Shown: positions 1-5,884, numbered from the stretch's first letter. The stretch is DNA of 7,248 bases from Actinomycetes bacterium (GCA_029263035.1 JAJCYF010000199.1:1-7248), one strand, 5' to 3'. The notes: generated by a model not told the origin, from the sequence alone. A program made the numbers and translations.

Positions 1-523
1 TGAGGGGTGAGGAGCTGCCGCCGAACTCAACCGTCGCAAACACGTAGGGGTAGCGGCCGCCGCTGGGGTTGCACGCCATCGCTATGCCGGTGTGGGTGAA
101 GGCCGGGTCCAGGATGTTCTTGCGGTGGGGGGCGCTGTTCATCCAGAAGTTATGGGCCCAGGCTCCGGTCAGCACGGTGTCGTGCCAGGCCAGGTTTTGT
201 GCCCCGGACCGGTAGCCGGCGCCGGACAATGCTTGCGGGGTCCCCGGGTGGTACATGGTCCGGGCGGCGGCCATCTTGTTGGCCCAGGACTGAGCCAGGG
301 CATCCAGGCGAGGATCCCGGGCCAGGGCGGGCAAACCCCGCGCCGCCCGCTCGGCATTCATGAACTGGAGCATATTCTGGTTGTTTGCCGAGGCGTTGGT
401 CACCGCAGCCAACGCGACCGACGGCGTGAGGACCAGCACTAGTAGCGTCAGGGTCAGACAGGCAACCGCATGCGAGATTGCGCCCGCAAGCCTTTGGTGG
501 GAGCCCCCTCGGGCGATGATCAT
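1..523 (-). CDS. Secreted CAP-domain (SCP/YkwD-like) protein, C-terminus cut by window edge
   Basis: This is an extracellular CAP-superfamily protein (PF00188 type), molecular role unknown. 174 residues are visible. Translation from the ATG at 521-523 gives a signal peptide: arginines at 5 and 11, a hydrophobic core at about 21-38, and VALA before the likely cleavage near residue 39. The CAP domain spans about 46-167. It opens with MLQFMNAERAARGLP and has a Tyr-His at 90-91, GAQNL at 107-111, WMNSAPHRKNILDPAF at 127-142 and GRYPYVFATVEFGG near the end. The usual Glu of the GENL motif is Gln109; His91 and His133 are kept. The gene lies 36 bp after the stop of the next CAP gene, in the same frame. 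No clear Shine-Dalgarno precedes the ATG, so it may depend on upstream translation or have another start. Whether it has a membrane anchor like its two paralogues lies outside the window. Confidence 0.88.
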   Translation of the reverse strand, partial: MIIARGGSHQRLAGAISHAVACLTLTLLVLVLTPSVALAAVTNASANNQNMLQFMNAERAARGLPALARDPRLDALAQSWANKMAAARTMYHPGTPQALSGAGYRSGAQNLAWHDTVLTGAWAHNFWMNSAPHRKNILDPAFTHTGIAMACNPSGGRYPYVFATVEFGGSSSPL

Positions 524-559
524 GCAGCCATTATTGCAAGGGTGCCGCCGGACGGGGAG

Positions 560-1453
560 CTAGTCGATCCGGTAGTCGTCCAGCAGGTCGGCCATCTGGT
601 GGGTGTCCAGCCGGGGACGAGCCTTCATTGCTGCCGCCGCCCGCGCCTGCGAGACCTTGCCTTTGACCACCAGGAAAACGGAGCACATCAAAGCGGCGAC
701 GGCCGCGGCGAGCACCCTGGTGGAGGAGTCCCGCTCCCCGGCCGGCGCCTGGGCGATCGTCACCGTTTCCGGACCCGGTTGCTCCGTTCCGACTGCGGCG
801 ATTTCCGCCTCGGCCTGGACTGAGGGCCCGGTGACGGGCGAAACAACCACCCTTGAACCGGACAGCGATGACGCCGCCGGGACCTCGGTCTCCCCGCACG
901 AGATATTGCGTCCGGACATCGACTCATTGCCTGCCACCCTCGGCTCCGCAGGCGGGATAGCGGAAGCAGGGGCTGAGTTGCCCCCCAACTCCAGGACGGC
1001 CACCACAAAGGGACGGCCGGATGCGGTTGAGCAGGCCAGACCGATGCCGGCCGACGAGAATGCCGGATCAAGCATCGACCGGCGGTCCTCGTCGCTTCCC
1101 ATCCACAAAAGGTGGGACTGGGCGGCGTTTAGGGTGGGTCCCCATGCGAGGTTCTCGGCCCCCGAGGAGTAGCCCGCCTCGAACGCCGGGAGCGACTTGT
1201 TGTGGTAGCCGCGCCGTTCGGCGGCGAGCTTTTCGGCCCACTGCCGGGCAGGGCCGTCCAGTGCGGGGTCACGGACTACCGGGGGAACGCCCCTGGCGGT
1301 CCGTTCGGCGTTGAGGAACTCGATTGCCTTGTCCTGATTGAAGGAGACGGTCTCGGGGTCGGCGCCCGCAGCCAGAGCGGGGGAGGCGGCGAGCAGAACG
1401 AGTACAAACCCCAACATAGCGCTCAACACTTTGCGCTTAGACCCTGAATGCAT
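560..1453 (-). CDS. Membrane-anchored CAP-domain protein (second of three tandem paralogues)
   Basis: This 297-residue envelope protein has a signal peptide (residues 1-28, ending ALA) and a CAP domain at about 41-158. A Ser/Pro/Ala-rich spacer follows, then one transmembrane helix at about 246-263 and a roughly 34-residue tail that should be cytoplasmic and ends in acidic LLDDYRID. CAP landmarks are FLNAERTARGVPP at 46-58, His84, GAENL at 98-102, LLWMGSDEDRRSML at 115-128 and GIGLACSTASGRPFVVAVLELGG at 136-158. The conserved Glu100 is kept, but the second cavity His (the H of the HRxN signature) is Asp123, the reverse of its neighbours. Cys141 and Cys186 match cysteines of the upstream paralogue and may form a disulfide. 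No LPXTG sorting signal is present. The ATG is backed by AGAGGT four bases upstream. Family membership is clear; ligand or activity is unknown. Confidence 0.9.
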   Translation of the reverse strand: MHSGSKRKVLSAMLGFVLVLLAASPALAAGADPETVSFNQDKAIEFLNAERTARGVPPVVRDPALDGPARQWAEKLAAERRGYHNKSLPAFEAGYSSGAENLAWGPTLNAAQSHLLWMGSDEDRRSMLDPAFSSAGIGLACSTASGRPFVVAVLELGGNSAPASAIPPAEPRVAGNESMSGRNISCGETEVPAASSLSGSRVVVSPVTGPSVQAEAEIAAVGTEQPGPETVTIAQAPAGERDSSTRVLAAAVAALMCSVFLVVKGKVSQARAAAAMKARPRLDTHQMADLLDDYRID

Positions 1454-1457
1454 CGTT

Positions 1458-1463
1458 ACCTCT
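1458..1463 (-). promoter_or_regulatory. Ribosome binding site of the second CAP gene
   Basis: On the minus strand AGAGGT lies four bases before the ATG at 1451-1453, which supports that start codon for the 297-residue CAP protein. Confidence 0.7.
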
Positions 1464-1467
1464 GTCA

Positions 1468-1479
1468 GTCCGCCCCCTG
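1468..1479 (-). repeat. Shared 12-base leader element, copy 2
   Basis: On the minus strand this reads CAGGGGGCGGAC, identical to the copy at 2508-2519. Here 14 bases separate it from the ATG of the second CAP gene; in the other copy 15 bases separate it from the GTG of the first CAP gene. Both copies are preceded by CCAA two or three bases upstream and followed by the Shine-Dalgarno. It could be a relic of gene duplication, or a conserved transcriptional or RNA-level control element. The third CAP gene has no copy in its 36-bp leader. Confidence 0.6.
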
Positions 1480-1492
1480 AGTTGGACCAACT
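1480..1492. repeat. 13-bp perfect palindrome between CAP genes
   Basis: AGTTGG and CCAACT flank a single central base, in the 49-bp gap between two CAP genes and directly against the 12-base leader element. A hairpin with a one-base loop would not form well in RNA, so if it is functional it is more likely a protein-binding site. It may also be chance. Confidence 0.4.
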
Positions 1493-1502
1493 GATCTATC
1501 GG

Positions 1503-2492
1503 CTAATTTCTGCGGCCCTTCAACGGATTCTTGGAGGCCGCAATCACGGTGTTGGCCGGCCTCAACCGGTACCACAACCCGCCGCCCACGCCCGCCAGCA
1601 TGATGGCTCCCATACATCCCGCGACGAAGGCGCCCCAACCGGTCATCGCCGGGTCGGTCTTCGAGTTGTCCGGACCATTGGCCTGCGCCAGCGAAAGCTC
1701 TCCGTCCTCCTCGGGCTCAACCGTTTGCACGGGAATCGGCTGGGGGTCCGGGATGGGGGCGGAAGGCGTCTCGATCACCGCCGGAGCCGGTGCGGGAGCG
1801 GGAGCAGGGGCCGGCGGTTTGGGTGCAGGCTTGACCGCAACCGGCGCCGCCGCCGGCGCAGGGGCGGGCGCCGGGGCGGGAGCCGGAGGGGGCTCGGGCG
1901 TGGCAGTCGCCGGAGCCGCCGTGCCGTCGCAGACCAGGTCGTGGCCCTGGAGAGCGCCGGCAGGAACTGCAATTGGATCCTGAGGTGGAATGTCCTGGGA
2001 CAGGCCGTGCCCGCCGAAGTCGACCACGGCGACCGGGAAGGCTCTGCCGGATGCTCGGGAGCAGGCAATTCCAATCCCGACATGGGTAAAGCCGGGGTTT
2101 AGGAGGTTGCGCCGGTGATTGGGGCTGGTCATCCACATGTAGTTGGCCTGGGAGGCGTTGATGGTGGGGGCGCGCATCACCAGGTTCTGCCCGCCGGCCG
2201 CGTAGCCCAGGCTTCGTGCGACCGAAGGCGAGTGCTCGAGGACTCCCCGGGCGGCCAGGTTTTCAGCGAGCTGCTGGGCGTGTGCGTCCAGCCGGGAGTC
2301 GCGGGACAGGCCGCCTATTGAGCGGGCGGCGCGCTCGGTGTTGTGGAACTCAAGGATCTTGGCGGTGTTGAAGGGGACCTGGTCGGCGTCCGAGGCGTGG
2401 GCGGGAATGCCCACCAAGCCAATCGGAAGCATGCACAGTACGACCGCAAAACGAAGCCGGGAACGGCCTGAGATCAGTCTGAGACGCAACAC
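1503..2492 (-). CDS. Membrane-anchored CAP-domain protein with Pro/Ala-rich stalk (first of three paralogues)
   Basis: This 329-residue envelope protein has a signal peptide (about 1-33; basic N-terminus, hydrophobic 15-30, AHA cleavage site). Its CAP domain is at about 41-161, followed by a Pro/Ala stalk (about 199-260), a transmembrane helix at about 285-306 and a short basic tail. CAP landmarks are FHNTERAARS at 49-58, EHSPSVARSLGYAAGGQNL at 86-104, YMWMTSPNHRRNLLNPGF at 118-135 and GIGIACSRASGRAFPVAVVDFGG at 139-161. His87 and His126 are kept; the usual GENL Glu is Gln102. Cys144 and Cys188 pair positionally with Cys141/Cys186 of the next gene. The layout suggests an exported domain held off the membrane by an extended stalk that may reach into or through the wall. 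The given start is GTG, only two bases after GGAGGT; the in-frame TTG at 2487-2489 is better spaced. The function of the CAP domain is unknown. Confidence 0.9.
   Translation of the reverse strand: MLRLRLISGRSRLRFAVVLCMLPIGLVGIPAHASDADQVPFNTAKILEFHNTERAARSIGGLSRDSRLDAHAQQLAENLAARGVLEHSPSVARSLGYAAGGQNLVMRAPTINASQANYMWMTSPNHRRNLLNPGFTHVGIGIACSRASGRAFPVAVVDFGGHGLSQDIPPQDPIAVPAGALQGHDLVCDGTAAPATATPEPPPAPAPAPAPAPAAAPVAVKPAPKPPAPAPAPAPAPAVIETPSAPIPDPQPIPVQTVEPEEDGELSLAQANGPDNSKTDPAMTGWGAFVAGCMGAIMLAGVGGGLWYRLRPANTVIAASKNPLKGRRN
1779..1898 (-). repeat. Low-complexity DNA encoding the Pro-Ala stalk
   Basis: This G/C-only-like stretch encodes residues 199-238 of the CAP protein, mostly alternating Ala-Pro with a few Lys and Val. 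Two AP-dipeptide runs (about 202-213 and 226-238) are split by a VAVKPAPKPP segment. Such runs often change in length by slippage or recombination, so stalk length probably varies between strains. That is inference from the repeat type. Confidence 0.75.
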
Positions 2493-2512
2493 GGACCTCC
2501 ATCGGTGGTCCG
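2492..2512 (-). promoter_or_regulatory. Inverted repeat covering the ribosome binding site of the first CAP gene
   Basis: On the minus strand the arms CGGACC (2512-2507) and GGTCCG (2497-2492) pair perfectly. Inside them, after an A-A mismatch, CC and GG can pair around a GAT triloop, so 16 of 21 bases would be paired. The right arm and inner pair include the whole GGAGGT Shine-Dalgarno and the first base of the GTG start. In mRNA this would hide the ribosome site, so it may act as a translational control hairpin. It could instead be a DNA operator. The left arm overlaps the 12-base leader element. Confidence 0.5.
2495..2500 (-). promoter_or_regulatory. Ribosome binding site of the first CAP gene; bears on its start codon
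   Basis: GGAGGT on the minus strand is followed by CC and then GTG TTG in frame. Spacing is two bases to the GTG and five to the TTG. The TTG at 2487-2489 therefore fits normal spacing better and would shorten the protein by one residue. Confidence 0.6.
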
Positions 2513-2519
2513 CCCCCTG
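2508..2519 (-). repeat. Shared 12-base leader element, copy 1
   Basis: CAGGGGGCGGAC on the minus strand, identical to 1468-1479. It sits between the stop of the NAD(P)-binding protein gene and the first CAP gene. Its last bases also form the left arm of the inverted repeat at 2492-2512. Confidence 0.6.
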
Positions 2520-2527
2520 CGATTGGG

Positions 2528-3487
2528 TTAGTTATCGGCAGCAACCCCCGCCCCGATCAGGACTTTTTCGGGGGTACGCCGCTCGTAGTTCCGTCCGATC
2601 TCGGATGCCCAGGTCGTTCCCAGCTCATCGGCGTGACGGGTGATCCAGTCCGTCAGGGCTATCCGGCCGGCAGGCGGGCGCTGGTCCGAGGCGACCAGGC
2701 CGGCCATCAGCCCGTCGAGCTCCTGCCGGTTGACCACCACATCGCCGACCAGCTTTCCGATCAGTCTCGCCATCGCCAGCGCCGCCGGAACCGGGGCGGA
2801 GAACATGGGCCTCGGGTGACCGACGCCTTCTCCGATAGCCCGGACGAACTGCCTCCAGGTGAAGGTTTGTGGGCCGGCGGCGTCGGTCACGACGCTGACC
2901 TCCATCGCTGCGTGTTCGACACAGATCCGGGCGACATCGTCGACGTGGACCGGCTGGATCTTGTACCGGCCGTTTCCGAGGACGCCGATTACGGGGAACC
3001 GGCGGGATATCCAGGCGATGTTGTTGATGAACACGTCCCCCCGGCCGAAGATCACCGTGGGCCGGACGATGGCGTACGACAGTCCGGACTCGATCAGTGC
3101 CTTCTCTATGAGGGCCTTGCCGCGGAAGTAGGGAAGAGGGGAGTCCAGGCTGGGCTTGGTGATGCTGACGTGGACGAATCGGCGAACCCCGGCTTCCCGG
3201 GCGGCGTTGATCAGAACGATCGTGTTCCGCACCGCCTCGGAAAACTCCACCCGGCCGCGCTCGAAGCGCACCCAGTAGGTGTTGTAGACGGTGTCGGCAC
3301 CCCGAAGGGTCTCGGCAAGCAGGTCGGGCCGGTCAAAGTTGAACGGGAACGCCTGAATCGGGCTGCCCTCCGGGGCAGGCCGCTGGGTGAGGGTGCGCAC
3401 GGTGCGGCCCTGCTCCAGAAGCCGGTCGGCGATCGCCCTGCCCGTATAACTGAATGCGCCGGTAACTACGTCGAACGTGTCGGTCAT
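2528..3487 (-). CDS. NAD(P)-binding atypical short-chain dehydrogenase (NmrA/NDUFA9-like)
   Basis: This 319-residue cytoplasmic protein has a Rossmann fold of the extended or atypical SDR type. The N-terminal nucleotide-binding segment is VVTGAFSYTGRAIADRLLEQG at 7-27, a TGxxxxTG form of the glycine-rich loop. RFVHVS at 103-108 is the usual fourth strand. YFRGK at 120-124 supplies the YxxxK pair seen in active SDRs, and VRPTVIFGRGD at 141-151 and IQPVHVDDVAR at 178-187 are typical of NDUFA9-like and NmrA-like members. Length is normal for the group. Substrate is unknown; relatives include NAD(P)H sensors, quinone-linked proteins and sugar or isoflavone reductases. The gene overlaps tetR by four bases (ATGA), so the pair is almost surely translated together and the enzyme is a likely TetR-controlled gene. 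A strong ribosome site at 3491-3498 supports the start. Confidence 0.88.
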   Translation of the reverse strand: MTDTFDVVTGAFSYTGRAIADRLLEQGRTVRTLTQRPAPEGSPIQAFPFNFDRPDLLAETLRGADTVYNTYWVRFERGRVEFSEAVRNTIVLINAAREAGVRRFVHVSITKPSLDSPLPYFRGKALIEKALIESGLSYAIVRPTVIFGRGDVFINNIAWISRRFPVIGVLGNGRYKIQPVHVDDVARICVEHAAMEVSVVTDAAGPQTFTWRQFVRAIGEGVGHPRPMFSAPVPAALAMARLIGKLVGDVVVNRQELDGLMAGLVASDQRPPAGRIALTDWITRHADELGTTWASEIGRNYERRTPEKVLIGAGVAADN

Positions 3488-4086
3488 TTTTCCTCCTCAA
3501 TGGTTCCGAAAGCCATCACCATTCCAAGTGCCGGCGCCAGCCGAGCGGCGTGGTCGAACAGCCGGTCGGCCGGCGCCTCGGACGGGTCCAGCTGGTGCAG
3601 AAGGTCCACGCCCAGGTAGAAGGCGACGATCCCCACGCCCACATCGCGGGCCGGGATGAGCGTCTCCAGCGCCGTGTCTTTGGTGACCTTCTCTATGGAC
3701 CGGGCGGCGAAGTCGATCCAGGGACGCAGGCGCTTCAGCACCTCGGGCCCCATGTCCTTGTGCTGCAGGCTCCCGGCGATCAACTCCGACAGCACGGTCA
3801 CGTGCCCGGCGGCCAGGTCCTCCCGATAGATGTCCCGGGCGAGCTGCACCAGGTCCTCGATGGTCTCGGTCCTCGCAAGGAGCTCCTCGTAGCTGGCCAT
3901 CCGCTTGGCACTGGTCTCGTCCAGGGCGGCCAGCAGAAGGTTCTTGATGTCGCCGAAGTGGTAGTAGATAAGGGCCTGATTCATTCCGGCCCGGCCGGCG
4001 ATGGCCCGGGCGGTCGTCCCCCCGTAGCCCTCCTCCTTGATGGTGGCAAGCGCCGCCTCCACCAGTCGCTCCTTCGTGCCGGTCAT
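3484..4086 (-). CDS. TetR-family transcriptional repressor
   Basis: This 200-residue DNA-binding regulator has the standard TetR length. The N-terminal domain reads KERLVEAALATIKEEGYGGTTARAIAGRAGMNQALIYYHFGDIKNLL (residues 5-51 by position); the helix-turn-helix lies at about 24-44 and YYHF is the family hallmark after the recognition helix. Residues 55-195 form the variable helical ligand-binding and dimer domain, from which the inducer cannot be read. GAGGA four bases upstream supports the ATG. The protein begins about 10 bp from two AAAC-N4-GTTT palindromes, so autorepression is likely. Its stop overlaps the start of the NAD(P)-binding protein gene, and three CAP genes follow closely, so the regulated unit may include all five. 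It also faces the polX operon across 82 bp and could affect it. Confidence 0.92.
   Translation of the reverse strand: MTGTKERLVEAALATIKEEGYGGTTARAIAGRAGMNQALIYYHFGDIKNLLLAALDETSAKRMASYEELLARTETIEDLVQLARDIYREDLAAGHVTVLSELIAGSLQHKDMGPEVLKRLRPWIDFAARSIEKVTKDTALETLIPARDVGVGIVAFYLGVDLLHQLDPSEAPADRLFDHAARLAPALGMVMAFGTIEEEK
3491..3498 (-). promoter_or_regulatory. Ribosome binding site of the NAD(P)-binding protein gene inside the tetR 3' end
   Basis: GAGGAGGA on the minus strand encodes the Glu-rich C-terminus of TetR and also lies just before the ATG at 3485-3487. It fixes the start of the downstream gene and supports coupled translation. Confidence 0.75.
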
Positions 4087-4095
4087 CCCATCCTC

Positions 4096-4128
4096 ACTTA
4101 AACGGTTGTTTGAAACGTTTGTTTAAGT
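4096..4128. promoter_or_regulatory. Tandem TetR operator palindromes
   Basis: Two copies of AAAC-N4-GTTT sit side by side: AAAC-GGTT-GTTT at 4100-4111 and AAAC-GTTT-GTTT at 4113-4124, separated by one G. Extended 16-base units at 4098-4113 and 4111-4126 agree at 13 of 16 positions, with a 13-bp offset. The whole 33-bp block is symmetric about base 4112: outer arms ACTTAAAC and GTTTAAGT are perfect inverted repeats, and the inner arms are GTTT and AAAC. It covers the expected tetR transcription start. This is the pattern expected for cooperative binding of two TetR dimers; that the neighbouring TetR binds here is inference. Confidence 0.78.
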
Positions 4129-4131
4129 ATA
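4126..4131 (-). promoter_or_regulatory. Putative -10 box of tetR
   Basis: TATACT on the minus strand, one base from the TATAAT consensus, overlaps the edge of the operator block. Transcription would start near 4119, inside the operator, giving a leader of about 33 bases with the GAGGA ribosome site. No recognisable -35 lies 16-18 bp upstream. Confidence 0.55.
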
Positions 4132-4156
4132 CACCGCCGGCAGTCCATCGCCGGGT

Positions 4157-4162
4157 TACTAT
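4157..4162 (+). promoter_or_regulatory. Putative -10 box giving a leaderless polX transcript
   Basis: TACTAT fits the TANNNT -10 pattern of actinobacterial promoters and ends six bases before the polX ATG, so transcription would begin at or next to the A of the start codon. No Shine-Dalgarno precedes the ATG, which agrees with leaderless translation. There is no clear -35 in the preceding GC-rich bases. Confidence 0.55.
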
Positions 4163-4168
4163 CGATGC

Positions 4169-5884
4169 ATGCCTCGAGTGAACGACGAGGTCGCTCAGGC
4201 TTTCGAGGAACTGGCTGACCTGCTTCAGATTGCCGGGGGCGACCGGTTCAAAATAGTCGCCTACCGCCGCGTCGCAGAGGAGGTCCGGGCGTTCGCCCGT
4301 GACATCTCGACCCTGGACGATAAAGAGCTTGGAGCCCTGCGGGGGGTGGGCAAAGCCACCTCGTCGAAAATCCGGGAAGTACTGAAAACCGGGACCATGG
4401 CTAAGCTGGAGGATGCCCGCGCGGCCGTCCCCAGGGGAATCCGGGAGATGACCGCACTGCCGGGGCTCGGGCCCAGGACCGCCCTTCTGCTCCACGCTGA
4501 GCTGGGCGTAAAGAGCCTCGCCGAACTGGACCAGGCAATAAAGGAGCAAAGACTGAGAACCGTCAAAGGATTGGGCAAAAAGACCGAGGAGAACCTCGCA
4601 TCCGCCCTTCGCCGCTTCAAGGGCAGGCAGGAGCGGGTCCCGGTCGATGTGGCCCTTCGGGTCGCGGAGGACCTTCTGGCGGCGCTGCGGAAGTCGGACC
4701 TGGTCACCGAAGCCGCGTACTGCGGAAGCCTTCGCCGCGCCAAGGAGACCGTCGGAGACCTCGATCTGCTGGCAACCGGGCCGGACCCGGCGGCGATCAT
4801 GCAGCTGTTCACCTCGCTGGAGGGCGTGAGCGGGGTCTCCGTGAGCGGTTCGACCAAGTCAAGCATCCGCACCCGGGAGGGCCTGCAGGTCGACCTCCGG
4901 GTTGTGGCCTCCGATGAGTTCGGGGCGGCCCTGCAGTACTTCTCCGGCTCCAAGGAGCACAACGTCCGGGTGCGTGAGATCGCGGTCAAGCAGGGCTACA
5001 AGCTTTCCGAGTACGGGTTGTTCCGGGTGTCGGACAACGTGCGGGTGGCCGGCGCCACCGAGGCCGAGGTCTACGAGGCTCTCGGGTTGCAGACCCCGCC
5101 GGCGCCCATGAGGGAGAACCGGGGAGAGATCGAGGCGGCGCTGAAGGGAGAGATCCCCGAGCTGATCCAGCTTTCCGACATCCAGGGCGACCTTCACTCC
5201 CACACCAGGTACTCCGACGGGTCGACCACCGTGCGGGAGATGGCTCTGACGGCCATGGGTCTCGGCCGCAGGTATCTGGCGATCACCGACCACCTGGACG
5301 CCTGGGTGAAGTCGCACAGCCCGGACACCGTGAAGCTGCAGGCGGAGGAGATCGCCGCGGTCAACGAGGAGTTCGGGGACCGGATCACCGTCCTGCAGGG
5401 GGTGGAGGTGGACATTGGACCCGAGGGTACCCTGGCGCTGCCGGACTCGATTCTGAACCGGGTGGAACTGGTGATCGCCAGCATCCACCGCCGCTACGGG
5501 CTGGACGCCGAGGCGATGACCCGCCGGGTCGTCAAGGCCATGCAGCACCCCAGCGTCAACATCTTCGGTCACCCCACCGGACGATGGCTGGGACAGCGTG
5601 AGGCCGCCGAGTTCGACCTGGAGCAGGTCTTCGCCGCCGCCCGGGACAACCAGGTGGTGATGGAGATCAACTCCAACCCCGCCCGCCTGGACCTCAAGGA
5701 CGACCACATCCGGCTGGCCAAGGAGTTCGGCCTGCTATTTTCGATCAACACCGACTCGCACAACCCCGGGCATCTCAGCCGGACGAGGCTCGGCGTCGGC
5801 ATGGCTCAGCGGGGCTGGGTAACGAGGCCCGAGGTGATCAACGCCCTGGCGGTCGACGATCTCAGGGACCTGTTCAAGAAATGA
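4169..5884 (+). CDS. polX: DNA polymerase/3'-5' exonuclease PolX
   Basis: This 571-residue bacterial family X DNA polymerase fused to a PHP phosphoesterase matches the usual length (about 570). Residues 1-150 are the 8-kDa-like domain with helix-hairpin-helix signatures at GVGKATSSK (59-67), LPGLGPRTA (97-105) and VKGLGKKTEENL (132-143). The polymerase core has GSLRR at 186-190 and metal-binding Asp197, Asp199 and Asp242. The PHP domain starts at DLHSHTRYSDG (341-351); expected metal ligands are His343, His345, His375, Glu413, His440, His468, Asp529 and His531, all present. Family knowledge (Bacillus subtilis, Deinococcus) assigns gap-filling synthesis plus Mn-dependent 3'-5' exonuclease and AP-endonuclease activity in base excision repair. 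No catalytic residue appears lost. It heads a rightward operon and overlaps mpg by four bases (ATGA), which suits a shared repair role. Confidence 0.96.
   Translation: MPRVNDEVAQAFEELADLLQIAGGDRFKIVAYRRVAEEVRAFARDISTLDDKELGALRGVGKATSSKIREVLKTGTMAKLEDARAAVPRGIREMTALPGLGPRTALLLHAELGVKSLAELDQAIKEQRLRTVKGLGKKTEENLASALRRFKGRQERVPVDVALRVAEDLLAALRKSDLVTEAAYCGSLRRAKETVGDLDLLATGPDPAAIMQLFTSLEGVSGVSVSGSTKSSIRTREGLQVDLRVVASDEFGAALQYFSGSKEHNVRVREIAVKQGYKLSEYGLFRVSDNVRVAGATEAEVYEALGLQTPPAPMRENRGEIEAALKGEIPELIQLSDIQGDLHSHTRYSDGSTTVREMALTAMGLGRRYLAITDHLDAWVKSHSPDTVKLQAEEIAAVNEEFGDRITVLQGVEVDIGPEGTLALPDSILNRVELVIASIHRRYGLDAEAMTRRVVKAMQHPSVNIFGHPTGRWLGQREAAEFDLEQVFAAARDNQVVMEINSNPARLDLKDDHIRLAKEFGLLFSINTDSHNPGHLSRTRLGVGMAQRGWVTRPEVINALAVDDLRDLFKK

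Noticed and set aside
529..531. Alternative ATG just upstream of the partial CAP gene start
   Set aside because: It is out of frame and meets a TGA after two codons.
524..559. Terminator or third leader element between the second and third CAP genes
   Set aside because: The 36 bases contain no stem with a T-run and no copy of the 12-base element.
1779..1898. Repetitive GC tract considered as a CRISPR or minisatellite array
   Set aside because: The periodicity is the short Ala-Pro codon pair, in frame within the CAP protein, with no spacer-repeat structure.
1338..2102. Plus-strand Arg/Gly-rich 254-codon frame and the overlapping Gly/Ala-rich frame at 1531-1983
   Set aside because: They are translations of the opposite strand of the Pro/Ala stalk and CAP coding sequence; the biased composition comes from the stalk repeat.
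560..2492. Sortase anchoring of the CAP proteins
   Set aside because: No LPXTG-like motif precedes either C-terminal hydrophobic helix, and the tails after the helix are longer than usual for sortase substrates.
2633..3619. 328-codon plus-strand open frame opposite the NAD(P)-binding gene
   Set aside because: It mirrors a gene with clear family motifs, its translation shows no recognisable motif, and long antisense frames are expected in GC-rich DNA.
4859..5707. 282-codon minus-strand open frame opposite polX
   Set aside because: It lies fully inside the PolX polymerase and PHP coding region, whose catalytic residues are intact, and has no support of its own.
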